Numbered from the stretch's first letter, positions 17,327 through 24,224 are shown. The stretch is 40,500 nucleotides of DNA from RGIG8709 sp045537065 (GCA_045537065.1 JAZSOT010000063.1:1-40500); one strand, 5' to 3'. Translations and numbers: made by a program. Notes: generated by a model from the letters alone, not told the origin.

Positions 17327-17818
17327 ATGTTTATCAATTCTATACTAAATATCAAAAAAGACCCTTATGCGTTTGCAAAAATCAATGGAAGTAATGAATA
17401 TCCATATATAAACGGCATTGCATACTTTTATAAAGTACAGGCAGGTGTGCTGGTTTCTATACAATTAGAAGGCTTGCCTGTGTCAGACAATATGTGTCAA
17501 AAGCCAATATTTGCAGTTCATATCCACAGCGGAGAAAGTTGCACAGGCAACAGCACCGATCCATTCGCTGATGCTATGACGCACTATAATCCCAATAATT
17601 GCAATCACCCCTACCATGCTGGCGACTTACCACCTATATTTGGGGCAAACGGGCTTGGTTTTTCTGTATTTTTAACAAACCGATTCTCCGCTGAGGAAAT
17701 AATAGAAAAAACACTTATAATCCACTCCGCCCCCGATGACTTTACAACTCAACCGTCTGGTAATTCCGGTGTAAAAATTGCTTGCGGTGTAATTTCCCCT
17801 GTATATTCGGTGATTTAA
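17327..17818 (+). CDS. Cu/Zn superoxide dismutase family protein (cytosolic)
   Basis: The 163-residue product has the full ligand set of Cu/Zn SOD. His65 and His67 (VHIHSG), His86 (THYNP), His94, His97 and Asp100 (NHPYHAGDLP), and His133 (IIHSAPDD) match the seven metal ligands. Cys72 and Cys153 match the structural disulphide. In SGNSGVKIACGVI, Lys150 replaces the usual active-site Arg. There is no signal peptide, so the protein should be cytosolic, unlike most bacterial Cu/Zn SODs. The start is ATG 17327, six bases after AGGTG; an in-frame GTG at 17318 overlaps that site. It is a monocistronic gene. Confidence 0.85.
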   Translation: MFINSILNIKKDPYAFAKINGSNEYPYINGIAYFYKVQAGVLVSIQLEGLPVSDNMCQKPIFAVHIHSGESCTGNSTDPFADAMTHYNPNNCNHPYHAGDLPPIFGANGLGFSVFLTNRFSAEEIIEKTLIIHSAPDDFTTQPSGNSGVKIACGVISPVYSVI

Positions 17819-17913
17819 CTTAAATATACTCTCTTTTATTATAATAAGTAAATAATCTTTGTCGATATGCAAACTAATTATACCACACCAATTTCCCAGT
17901 GTCAAAATAAATA

Positions 17914-17943
17914 TTGACTACAAAGAAGATTTTATGCTATACT
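17914..17943 (+). promoter_or_regulatory. Candidate plus-strand promoter overlapping the 3' end of the DUF4830 gene
   Basis: TTGACT (17914-17919), 18 bases, then TATACT (17938-17943) preceded by TG (extended -10). The -10 box sits on the stop end of the convergent DUF4830 gene, so transcription would run antisense through it and on to rsuA-aroQ. Confidence 0.5.
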
Positions 17944-18365
17944 AATTCAGAGGTATTGCTTATTTCGTATATAAACGGAACTTTCCCGTTTGACGATATA
18001 TCCGATGCAATAATTTTTTCCTTATATAAAATCACACTGACAAAAACATCTTCCTCCAAAGATTTTTTGTGATTAAAAACCTTATACGTGTATCTTGTGA
18101 CGGTTTTCCCCTTATATTCTTCAAGGTCAAAGCCAGCATTTTTCTGAATTTTGTTATAAGATACATACACACTGTCAAATTCAGGGGGAATTGTTATATG
18201 ACATATTTCCGACGGATTTTCCTGAATTTGCCAACCATAGCCTTTTATATAATCCGTCACAAGCTTATTTGTTTTCTTATCTATGCTAAAAACCATAAAT
18301 ATTAATGAAAAAATTACAACAAAAAAGACTAAGGTTGAAATTATAGATTTTCTTTTTTTTATCAT
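17937..18365 (-). CDS. DUF4830 domain protein, membrane-anchored
   Basis: This 142-residue protein has one N-terminal membrane helix (about 8-27) and an extracellular domain. The pattern DYIKGYGWQIQENP, then ITIPPEFDSVYVSYNKIQKNAGFDLEEYKGKTVTRYTYKV, recalls the DUF4830 family found in Clostridia, whose function is unknown. The start ATG 18365 follows CAGGAGGG. The gene stands alone between two plus-strand genes, with a possible antisense promoter at its 3' end. Confidence 0.75.
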   Translation of the reverse strand: MIKKRKSIISTLVFFVVIFSLIFMVFSIDKKTNKLVTDYIKGYGWQIQENPSEICHITIPPEFDSVYVSYNKIQKNAGFDLEEYKGKTVTRYTYKVFNHKKSLEEDVFVSVILYKEKIIASDISSNGKVPFIYEISNTSELV

Positions 18366-18443
18366 ATACCAGCCCTCCTGATTTTAATATATGCTTATAA
18401 AATCAACGGAATGCTTTTAGAAAACCATAAAGGATGCGGATTT

Positions 18444-19157
18444 ATGAGACTTGATAAATTTTTAGCCGACAGCGGTTTCGGGACAAGAACTGAGATAAAA
18501 AAGCTTATTAAAAGCGGAGCTGTTTCGGTTTATGATATCCCCGCCGTTAAGCCCGAAACAAAAATTGACGAACAAAAAGACAAAATTTTTGTTTTTGGAA
18601 AAGAGGTTATTTACAAGAAATATATTTATCTTTTACTGAACAAACCCATGGGATATGTTAGTGCCACCTATGACTTTAAACTCCCCACCGTTATTGATTT
18701 GGTCCCCGATGAATATCTTCACTTTGAGCCATTTCCAGTTGGGAGACTTGATATTGACACAGAGGGGCTTTTAATCCTGACTAACGACGGGGCACTTAGC
18801 CACAGACTCTTGTCCCCAAAATCCCATGTACCGAAAACATATTTTGCCACAATTGACGGAATTGTTACAGATGAACATATTGATATTTTCTTAAAGGGCG
18901 TAACTCTTGATGACGGATACAAAACAAAGCCTGCTGACCTTGAGATATTAAAAAGCGATAATGTCTCCGAAATTCTTCTCACAATAACAGAGGGGAAATT
19001 CCATCAGGTTAAAAGAATGTTTGAAGCCGTAGGAAAAAAAGTAACTTACCTAAAGAGAACAAAAATGAACAATCTCCCTCTTCCAGATGACCTTGAAACG
19101 GGAAATATAAGGGAGCTTAGTCAAGAAGAATTTATACTTTTATGCGAAAAAATGTAA
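18444..19157 (+). CDS. rsuA: 16S rRNA pseudouridine synthase, RsuA/YtzG type
   Basis: This 237-residue pseudouridine synthase begins with the S4 domain (MRLDKFLADSGFGTRTEIKK). The RsuA-family catalytic motif follows: FPVGRLDIDTEGLLILTNDG, where the Asp in GRLDxDTEG is the nucleophile, then GKFHQVKRMFEAVGKKV. The very short N terminus before the S4 domain fits RsuA rather than RluB; the target is probably U516 of 16S rRNA. ATG 18444 follows AAAGGA by nine bases and matches the family start, so the upstream in-frame ATG at 18411 is rejected. Its end lies just before aroQ, so the two are cotranscribed. Confidence 0.88.
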   Translation: MRLDKFLADSGFGTRTEIKKLIKSGAVSVYDIPAVKPETKIDEQKDKIFVFGKEVIYKKYIYLLLNKPMGYVSATYDFKLPTVIDLVPDEYLHFEPFPVGRLDIDTEGLLILTNDGALSHRLLSPKSHVPKTYFATIDGIVTDEHIDIFLKGVTLDDGYKTKPADLEILKSDNVSEILLTITEGKFHQVKRMFEAVGKKVTYLKRTKMNNLPLPDDLETGNIRELSQEEFILLCEKM

Positions 19158-19171
19158 AGGATGTAGATATT

Positions 19172-19603
19172 ATGAAAATTATGGTTTTGAACGGGCCTAA
19201 CCTTAATATGCTTGGTATAAGGGAGCCTGAAAAATACGGAGACAAAGACTACTCCGCACTTGAAGCTTTTATTGAAGAATGTTTTGAAGAAAATAACATT
19301 GACGGGGTTTGTCTTCAAAGCAATTCAGAGGGTGAAATTATAGATTTTATTCACCACGCCTATTCAAATTACGATGCAATTGTTATAAACCCCGGTGCAT
19401 ACACCCATTACAGCTATGCAATTTACGATGCACTTCTTGCGGTGAGTCTTCCTGCCATTGAAGTTCACCTTACCGATATCAACCAAAGAGAAGAATTCCG
19501 AAGAATTTCTGTTACCGCCCCCGCCTGTCTTAAACAGATTGCAGGCTACGGTTTTGACGGATACAAAATGGCAATTGAGTATTTTGTTAATAATTTAAAA
19601 TAA
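19172..19603 (+). CDS. aroQ: Type II 3-dehydroquinate dehydratase
   Basis: This 143-residue shikimate pathway enzyme dehydrates 3-dehydroquinate to 3-dehydroshikimate. It starts with the family hallmark VLNGPNLNMLGIREPEKYG; the Arg and Tyr are active-site residues. INPGAYTHYS (with the substrate-binding Asn and His) and EVHLTDINQREEFRRIS follow. The length matches the family from ATG 19172, with AAAGGA upstream; the in-frame ATG at 19142 would add ten unrelated residues inside rsuA. No other aro genes are nearby. Confidence 0.95.
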   Translation: MKIMVLNGPNLNMLGIREPEKYGDKDYSALEAFIEECFEENNIDGVCLQSNSEGEIIDFIHHAYSNYDAIVINPGAYTHYSYAIYDALLAVSLPAIEVHLTDINQREEFRRISVTAPACLKQIAGYGFDGYKMAIEYFVNNLK

Positions 19604-19628
19604 AAAGGGATGTTTAAACATCCCTTTT
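19603..19628. terminator. Bidirectional terminator between aroQ and apbE
   Basis: A perfect palindrome, AAAAGGGATG (19603-19612) with CATCCCTTTT (19619-19628) around TTTAAA, has A/T-rich flanks on both sides. It serves both convergent genes. Confidence 0.88.
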
Positions 19629-19631
19629 ATT

Positions 19632-20585
19632 TTAATAGAAGTCTATTTCTGCACCAAATTTCTCCGCAAGCTTTTTCCCCTCTTCTTTTCCTAAAACAAA
19701 GCAGGCAGTCGAAAGACAATCGGCAGTCATTGCAGAATTATGGATTATGGTAACCCCACTGTAGTCTGATTGCTTTGGATAGCCGTCAGCGGGATTAATT
19801 ATATGATGATAAATTTTTCCGTCCTTTTCAAAATATCTTTGATAAGTACCGCTTGTGACAACGCATCCCGAAGAAATTTTCACAACCTTTTTAAAACTTC
19901 CGTCTGTTTCAAATGGGGTTTGAAGTCCCACTCTCCAAAGTCCGTCTTTTGTCTCGGGATTTTCTCCCACACATCCTATATTTCCGCCAAGATTTATAAT
20001 ACCGCTACAACCATATTTTTCAAGAGATTTTTTTGCCATATCACAGGCATATCCCTTTGCTATGCCCCCCAAATCTATTTTTAAATCGCTGTTTTTCTTT
20101 GTAATCTCCAGATTGTTTCTGTCGAGAGTCAGCATTTTATAGCCAACATTTTTAAGCATATTTTCTATAGATTTTTTTTCGGGAACAATATTCTTCCCGC
20201 TTTTAAAATCCCACAACAAAGAAATAGGAGCAACTGTAACATCAAATGCCCCTCCTGACATTTCAGAAAACATAATCCCGCATTCAATTATTTCCGCAGT
20301 ATGTTCATCAATTTTTATTTTTATACTATTTTCTGCATTATTTATTTTTGCAACATCCGAACTTTCTGAATAAAAATTTGTAAGCTTATGTATTTTTTCA
20401 ATCTCTTTAAAGGCTTCCGTGACTGCAGACTTTGAATTTTTCCCGTATGCACAAATTGTGCAGGTTGTGTCAAATAAAAATTCGGTATCCTTATATGAAT
20501 TAATTCTGTAGCCGTTTTTTTGCAGCAAAACAAAGATAAGACAGATAATAAAAATCCAAGTTAATATATTCTTTAGCCTTTTCAC
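19632..20585 (-). CDS. apbE: FAD:protein FMN transferase (ApbE)
   Basis: This 317-residue membrane-anchored enzyme attaches FMN covalently to Thr/Ser of flavoproteins such as RnfD/RnfG and NqrB/C. A membrane helix spans about 9-24 and there is no clear lipobox. Motifs: DLGGIAKGYACD, NLGGNIGCVG, HHIINPADGYP and TADCLSTACFVLG (Mg/FAD binding). The start is GTG 20585 after AAAGGATG. It is a single gene; no Rnf or Nqr genes lie nearby. Confidence 0.93.
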   Translation of the reverse strand: MKRLKNILTWIFIICLIFVLLQKNGYRINSYKDTEFLFDTTCTICAYGKNSKSAVTEAFKEIEKIHKLTNFYSESSDVAKINNAENSIKIKIDEHTAEIIECGIMFSEMSGGAFDVTVAPISLLWDFKSGKNIVPEKKSIENMLKNVGYKMLTLDRNNLEITKKNSDLKIDLGGIAKGYACDMAKKSLEKYGCSGIINLGGNIGCVGENPETKDGLWRVGLQTPFETDGSFKKVVKISSGCVVTSGTYQRYFEKDGKIYHHIINPADGYPKQSDYSGVTIIHNSAMTADCLSTACFVLGKEEGKKLAEKFGAEIDFY

Positions 20586-20691
20586 TATAATCCCATCCTT
20601 TCTTAGTTTACATCATCTTATCATAAAACAATCCATTTGTAAACAAAATTGAATTTATAAATAAAAAAACTAAACTTTATAAAAATAACTC

Positions 20692-20720
20692 TTGACACAG
20701 TTAAACAATTGTGCTATAAT
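20692..20720 (+). promoter_or_regulatory. SigA-type promoter for the tRNA-Ser pair
   Basis: A consensus TTGACA (20692-20697), 17 bases, then TATAAT (20715-20720), placed about 30 bases before the first tRNA. This is the expected form of a strong stable-RNA promoter. Confidence 0.9.
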
Positions 20721-20750
20721 GTCATAGTATTCGGTGGTTGCCGATAATAC

Positions 20751-20837
20751 GGAGAGGTGTCCGAGTGGTTTAAGGAGCTAGTCTTGAAAACTAGTGATGC
20801 GAAAGCACCCAGAGTTCGAATCTCTGCCTCTCCGCCA
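20751..20837 (+). tRNA. tRNA-Ser (UGA)
   Basis: GGAGAGG (20751-20757) pairs with CCTCTCC (20827-20833), followed by G and an encoded CCA (20835-20837). The anticodon stem CTAGT/ACTAG encloses CTTGAAA, giving anticodon UGA. A long variable arm (class II) and a GTTCGAATC T-loop are present, as expected for tRNA-Ser. Confidence 0.97.
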
Positions 20838-20862
20838 TTTTTTTATATAGCTTTTTATATTC

Positions 20863-20954
20863 GGAGAAGTACTCAAGTTGGCCGAAGAGGCGCCCCTGCT
20901 AAGGGTGTAGGTCGTTAACGCGGCGCGAGAGTTCAAATCTCTCCTTCTCCGCCA
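20863..20954 (+). tRNA. tRNA-Ser (GCU)
   Basis: GGAGAAG (20863-20869) pairs with CTTCTCC (20944-20950), with the CCA end encoded at 20952-20954. The anticodon loop CTGCTAA gives anticodon GCU. The extended variable arm and GTTCAAATC T-loop fit class II tRNA-Ser. It shares the promoter of the preceding tRNA gene. Confidence 0.97.
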
Positions 20955-20955
20955 G

Positions 20956-21009
20956 CCGTATGCACAATCATACGGAACAAAAAACGTAGTGAAATCCACT
21001 ACGTTTTTT
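20956..21009 (+). terminator. Terminator after the tRNA-Ser genes, preceded by an extra hairpin
   Basis: Two hairpins follow. CCGTATG/CATACGG (20956-20975) has no T tract and may be a processing hairpin. AAAAAACGTAGTG (20979-20991) with CACTACGTTTTTT (20997-21009) is a classical terminator. Confidence 0.85.
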
Positions 21010-21017
21010 AAAACCAT

Positions 21018-21080
21018 TTATCGGCAAGTTTTAATAAAATTATTGTGTTTTTGGCACGATTTTTGCCGTTATCGGCAAAA
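21018..21080 (+). promoter_or_regulatory. Repeated TTATCGGCAA sites upstream of fic (possible operator)
   Basis: TTATCGGCAA occurs at 21018-21027 and again at 21069-21078. The second copy is part of a perfect palindrome, TTTTGCCG-TTAT-CGGCAAAA (21061-21080), just before the fic ribosome binding site. A binding site for a regulator, perhaps the Fic protein's own helix-turn-helix domain, is inferred; no clean -35/-10 pair is visible. Confidence 0.4.
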
Positions 21081-21099
21081 TATATTAGGAGGATTGTTG

Positions 21100-21996
21100 A
21101 TGATGTATTTATCAGTTTCGGATATAGCAAAAAAATGGAATATGTCAGAGCGCACCGTACGCAATTACTGTGCCCAAAATAAAATACAGGGGGCTTTTTT
21201 AACTGGCAAGACTTGGAACATTCCTGAAAACGCAGAGAAACCCGAACGAATAAACAAAAAAAGTGATGAACCACAGAATCTTCTTGAAAGACTTAGAGCA
21301 GAGAAAAACTTTTCTGCTAAAGGTGGAATATATCACAAGATACAAATAGAGCTTACCTATAATTCAAACCACATTGAAGGCAGCAAATTAACCCACGACC
21401 AAACAAGATATATTTTTGAGACTAATACTATTAGAGCAGAAAATGATGCATTAAACGTTGATGATATTATTGAGACGGCAAATCATTTCAAATGTATTGA
21501 TATGATAATTGATAATGCAACCTATAAGCTCACGGAAAAGTTTATAAAAGAACTGCACTTTACTTTGAAATCCGGAACCTCCGATTCAAGAAAAGATTGG
21601 TTCAATGTAGGAGAATATAAAAAACTTCCAAATGAAGTTGGTGGCAAAGAAACTGCAAATCCTGAAGTTGTTGCACAGAAAGTCAAAGAACTTTTGAAAT
21701 CTTATAATCAAAAGAATGTGCACACGTTGGAAGATATTATTGATTTCCATTATCAATTTGAATCCTTGCATCCGTTCCAGGATGGCAATGGTCGTGTAGG
21801 CAGACTAATTATGTTTAAGGAATGCCTAAAAAATAATATTGTACCATTTATTATTGATGATAGCCTTAAAATGTTCTATTACAGAGGATTATCTGAATGG
21901 ATCAATGAAAAAGGCTATTTGATAGATACTTGCCTATCGGCACAGGATAAGTTTAAAAAGTATTTGGAGTATTTTAAAGTACCGCATCAAGGATAA
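21100..21996 (+). CDS. Fic/DOC family protein with N-terminal helix-turn-helix
   Basis: This 298-residue Fic protein probably transfers AMP (or another nucleotide-derived group) to target proteins. Residues 3-50 form a MerR/excisionase-like helix-turn-helix (SVSDIAKKWNMSERTVRNYC). The inhibitory helix motif SNHIEG (Ser89, Glu93, Gly94) precedes the Fic core, as in self-inhibited class II Fic proteins. The catalytic motif HPFQDGNGR spans 224-232 with all key residues intact. ATG 21100 follows TAGGAGGA by six bases. It directly follows the tRNA-Ser terminator and opens an accessory patch. The target is unknown. Confidence 0.9.
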   Translation: MMYLSVSDIAKKWNMSERTVRNYCAQNKIQGAFLTGKTWNIPENAEKPERINKKSDEPQNLLERLRAEKNFSAKGGIYHKIQIELTYNSNHIEGSKLTHDQTRYIFETNTIRAENDALNVDDIIETANHFKCIDMIIDNATYKLTEKFIKELHFTLKSGTSDSRKDWFNVGEYKKLPNEVGGKETANPEVVAQKVKELLKSYNQKNVHTLEDIIDFHYQFESLHPFQDGNGRVGRLIMFKECLKNNIVPFIIDDSLKMFYYRGLSEWINEKGYLIDTCLSAQDKFKKYLEYFKVPHQG

Positions 21997-22058
21997 AATA
22001 GATACTATACAAAAGGAGTTGTTTGTTATTAATACGAATGAGCATTTTAAAAAGAACA

Positions 22059-22092
22059 GGACACAAGGGGACGGTTCGAGACCACTGTGTCC
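22059..22092 (+). repeat. RAYT-associated repeat copy (GGGGACGGTTC type)
   Basis: GGACACAAGGGGACGGTTC (22059-22077) is followed by the partly inverted TGTGTCC (22086-22092), so the unit can fold back. It is the same core as the copies around the transposase at 22478-23224, in opposite orientation, and marks one edge of the disturbed region. Confidence 0.7.
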
Positions 22093-22107
22093 TTGTCCTT
22101 GTAAGCT

Positions 22108-22299
22108 TCAAGTAGTAAAAGCTACGATTAATAACACAATACCAACAACTATCCATACAATACTATTCAATATTTCACCATATAATGTTTTACGCAAATA
22201 CCAAAATATACTAGGAATTTTCCAACTATTTATTCCAGATATTATAGATAAAACACCAAGTGAAAATATTATAATAAACTTTACTATATCTTCTATCAT
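22108..22299 (-). CDS. Small two-span membrane protein (hypothetical)
   Basis: This 63-residue protein has two predicted membrane helices (about 5-24 and 41-61) separated by a short basic loop with WKIPSIFWYLRK. It resembles small DUF6199-like membrane proteins, but I cannot confirm the family. ATG 22299 follows GGAG by eight bases. It starts one base after the stop of the truncated fragment at 22301-22414, so the two were probably one operon before the RAYT insertion. Confidence 0.6.
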   Translation of the reverse strand: MIEDIVKFIIIFSLGVLSIISGINSWKIPSIFWYLRKTLYGEILNSIVWIVVGIVLLIVAFTT

Positions 22300-22300
22300 G

Positions 22301-22414
22301 TTATTTCTCCATAAATGTTTTATATTCATTAATCAGGTTATTTCTTCTTGTAGTAGAATTATTTAACCAAGATTTAAAATCTGATGTATATGATTGAATT
22401 TGACTTGGCAATAG
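22301..22414 (-). pseudogene. 3' fragment of a gene cut off by the RAYT element
   Basis: A 37-codon open stretch, containing SQIQSYTSDFKSWLNNSTTR and ending in TAA at 22301-22303, has no start codon or ribosome binding site. It runs straight into the RAYT repeat at 22413. Its stop is one base from the ATG of the small membrane protein. It looks like the C-terminal end of a lost gene. The family is not recognised. Confidence 0.5.
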
Positions 22415-22476
22415 AAGCGTCCCCTTGTCCTCAGTCTGACAGACTTTTTCAGTGGTCTCGGACGGTTCTGTTGTCT
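22413..22476 (-). repeat. RAYT-associated repeat, downstream flank
   Basis: A variant repeat (GAAGCGTCCCCTTGTCC, 22414-22430) and an opposed GGACGGTTCTG (22460-22470) lie immediately after the transposase stop. Between them is a GTCTGACAGAC palindrome (22435-22445). Such opposed pairs are the presumed recognition hairpins of REP-associated transposases. Confidence 0.65.
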
Positions 22477-22477
22477 T

Positions 22478-23224
22478 CTAAATTTTTTCTACAATACCCT
22501 TACTTACCCCTGTTAGTCTGCTAATTTGTCTTATCGAAAGTCCATTTTGCTTTAATTTCTTTATATACTTATCTCGCTGTTTTTGTTCTATCAATTGAAA
22601 TTCTGTTGTATTCTCACATTTGGATATTTTCTTTATTATCTCTGATGCATCCTTATCACTCATCCTAAAACTTATATCTTCAATTTCAAGGCATACATCA
22701 TCATTTTTCTCGTTATTAAATTCTATAAACTCTTCTTTCCCCATCATTTCTAACGCATATCCTATATCTACAAGTCCACTTTTTTCGTCTATATATTCAT
22801 TATAACTGCTATATTTGTATTCGTCAATATTTTCCACAAGATTTGCTTTTGCTGGGTTCTGATGTATATATCTTAATACCGTTAAAAAGTATTTTTCATC
22901 CTCAACTGGTTCACTTTTATATCTGTCTTGGAACAAATGTCCCTTTCGGTAATATTTCCAGTTATACCAATACGCATAGCTTCCCGCTATTCTTTTCATT
23001 ATTAAGTCTATCTCTTCTTTTTCCACTTTCAACAATATATGTATATGATTAGACATAAGGCAGTAAGCGAATACCTTATATCCGCTTACTGCCTTATATT
23101 TCTCTATTGTTTCTATAAACTTGAAATAATCTTCCGATTCTTCAAATATCACTTGTTGGTTAATTCCCCTAAGCATTACATGATATATTCCGCTCTCACT
23201 TTTCTGTCTTGGTAATCTTGGCAT
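22478..23224 (-). mobile_element. REP-associated tyrosine transposase (RAYT, Y1_Tnp/TnpA_REP family) gene
   Basis: This 248-residue single-strand DNA transposase is of the IS200/REP-associated type. The HUH metal motif lies in MSNHIHILLK (His60, His62). The tyrosine-bearing helix follows within GSYAYWYNWKYYRKGHLFQDRYKS (about 81-104), then VLRYIHQNPAKANLVE, a RAYT hallmark. The C terminus carries a helix-turn-helix-like segment, GLSIRQISRLTGVSKG. It is flanked by GGGGACGGTTC repeats on both sides. The gene is intact and could still be active. Confidence 0.92.
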
Positions 23225-23278
23225 TTCTTATCACCTCAACAAAATTGTAGCACATATCATTTCATTTGTCAAGACAAT

Positions 23279-23353
23279 AGAACCGTCCCCTTGTCCTGTG
23301 TCTTGTTTGTCAGAACCGTCCCCTTGTCTTTCAACAGAACCGTCCCCTTGTCC
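23279..23353 (-). repeat. Three direct copies of the RAYT repeat
   Basis: AGAACCGTCCCCTTGTC occurs at 23279-23295, 23312-23328 and 23336-23352, upstream of the transposase gene. The copies are nearly identical and in the same orientation, with short unrelated spacers. This tandem arrangement is typical of the nearby repeat targets of RAYT enzymes. Confidence 0.85.
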
Positions 23354-23365
23354 CTTTGAGTGAAA

Positions 23366-23824
23366 TCATTGGTTGTTGTTCACTAAATATAAAACATATT
23401 CCAACAAATCGTTATTTCGACCTATAATATACCCATTATCATCATTTTCAAGTATTCGGTATACCATTTGCGGATTTTCTGATGTACCAAATCTATCTAC
23501 TTTTCCATTGCTATAAAAAAGCTGTATTTCATATCGAGGACTTGTACTTTCTACTAAAGAATGTCTTGGATAACGATTAATTTTGATTTTATTTGTGTTT
23601 TTTATCGTGCTGTACAACTTATTTAACTGTTCCTTTTCCGTAATTTCAATTACACAGGTGTCTTGTCTATTGGTTAAATTGTTTAGAATTACAGTAGCTT
23701 TTTCCAATTTTTCAACATCATGAGAAACTATTTTAATATAAAGTTGCGGAAAAAACAAATATGTCATTATAATTATCAATAGCAATGCAAACAGCAAAAT
23801 TATTATGTATTTTCGTTTTTTCAT
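23366..23824 (-). CDS. Hypothetical protein with one membrane helix
   Basis: This 152-residue protein begins MKKRKYIII with a single N-terminal membrane helix (about 5-25) and has an extracellular domain rich in Asn, Lys and Tyr. I recognise no family. The chosen ATG 23824 follows GGGGGA by eight bases; an in-frame ATG 36 bases upstream lacks such a site. It starts one base after the stop of an amidase-like fragment, so it was probably the second gene of a cell-wall hydrolase operon. Confidence 0.6.
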   Translation of the reverse strand: MKKRKYIIILLFALLLIIIMTYLFFPQLYIKIVSHDVEKLEKATVILNNLTNRQDTCVIEITEKEQLNKLYSTIKNTNKIKINRYPRHSLVESTSPRYEIQLFYSNGKVDRFGTSENPQMVYRILENDDNGYIIGRNNDLLEYVLYLVNNNQ

Positions 23825-23825
23825 A

Positions 23826-23988
23826 TTATTTTCCCCCAGCACTACGCCAAAAATATACATTTTTGTATGTTGGCGACAATAACTCTGTTAGCCTACTTCC
23901 TGGGCAATCAGTTGTATATCCATCAGCGAAACTTCTGTGTCCACCTATTGTAGGTAACCCATATGCAACATCCAAGAAAATAAGACAG
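23826..23988 (-). pseudogene. Truncated N-acetylmuramoyl-L-alanine amidase (Amidase_2/PGRP-like), 3' end only
   Basis: An open minus-strand stretch ends in TAA at 23826-23828. It contains GGHRSFADGYTTDCPGSRL, the conserved zinc-ligand His and TDCPG ending of Amidase_2/PGRP enzymes. Only the last 50 or so residues remain. The 5' part is replaced at about 23984-24000 by a RAYT repeat. There is no start or ribosome binding site, so this is a remnant. Confidence 0.65.
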
Positions 23989-24000
23989 GGGGACGGTTCT
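23984..24000 (+). repeat. RAYT repeat copy at the amidase break
   Basis: GACAGGGGGACGGTTCT carries the same core as the other RAYT repeats and lies exactly where the amidase-like reading frame is lost. Confidence 0.7.
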
Positions 24001-24008
24001 ATTGTCTT

Positions 24009-24113
24009 CTAAATTTTTTCTACAATACCCTTACTTACCCCTGTTAGTCTGCTAATTTGCCTTATTGAAAGTCCCTTTTGCTTCAATTTCTTTATATATT
24101 TATCTTATTGTAT
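24009..24113 (-). pseudogene. 3' remnant of a second RAYT transposase gene
   Basis: These bases are almost identical to the 3' end of the intact RAYT gene (22478-22582). They encode the same C-terminal segment, KQKGLSIRQISRLTGVSKG, with stop at 24009-24011. The rest of the gene is missing beyond about 24113. It is joined to a repeat copy in the same order as in the intact element. Confidence 0.85.
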
Positions 24114-24147
24114 CAAATCTCTTATTAAATTTCAAGTTCAAAAAAAC

Positions 24148-24164
24148 TGCAGTTTTGAACTGCA
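24148..24164. terminator. Short hairpin with T tracts on both strands
   Basis: TGCAGTT (24148-24154) pairs with AACTGCA (24158-24164), with T-rich tracts on both strands. A competing pairing, AGTTCAAAA (24136-24144) with TTTTGAACT (24153-24161), overlaps it. Its role is unclear; it lies downstream of the candidate RNA at 24225-24606. Confidence 0.4.
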
Positions 24165-24224
24165 ACTTTTTTATCATTTAGTTTTTGTTAAACAGAAGCC
24201 CCATCCCATTGTTTTATTATTTAA

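Noticed and set aside
22019..22366. Plus-strand open frame starting with TTG after AAAGGAG downstream of fic
   Set aside because: The first few codons may be the start of a lost gene, but the frame soon enters a RAYT repeat and then runs antisense to the small membrane protein; no coherent protein results.
23279..23353. A CRISPR array
   Set aside because: Only three repeats of about 17 bp with very short, uneven spacers are present, and no cas genes; they are RAYT repeats.
23785..24012. Plus-strand open frame of 75 codons
   Set aside because: The minus strand of the same bases encodes the amidase-like C-terminal end with conserved residues, which explains the open frame better.
20863..24113. 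A genomic island integrated at the tRNA-Ser 3' end
   Set aside because: The accessory genes follow the tRNA pair, but I found no second copy of the tRNA 3' end, no integrase gene and no attachment-site pair.
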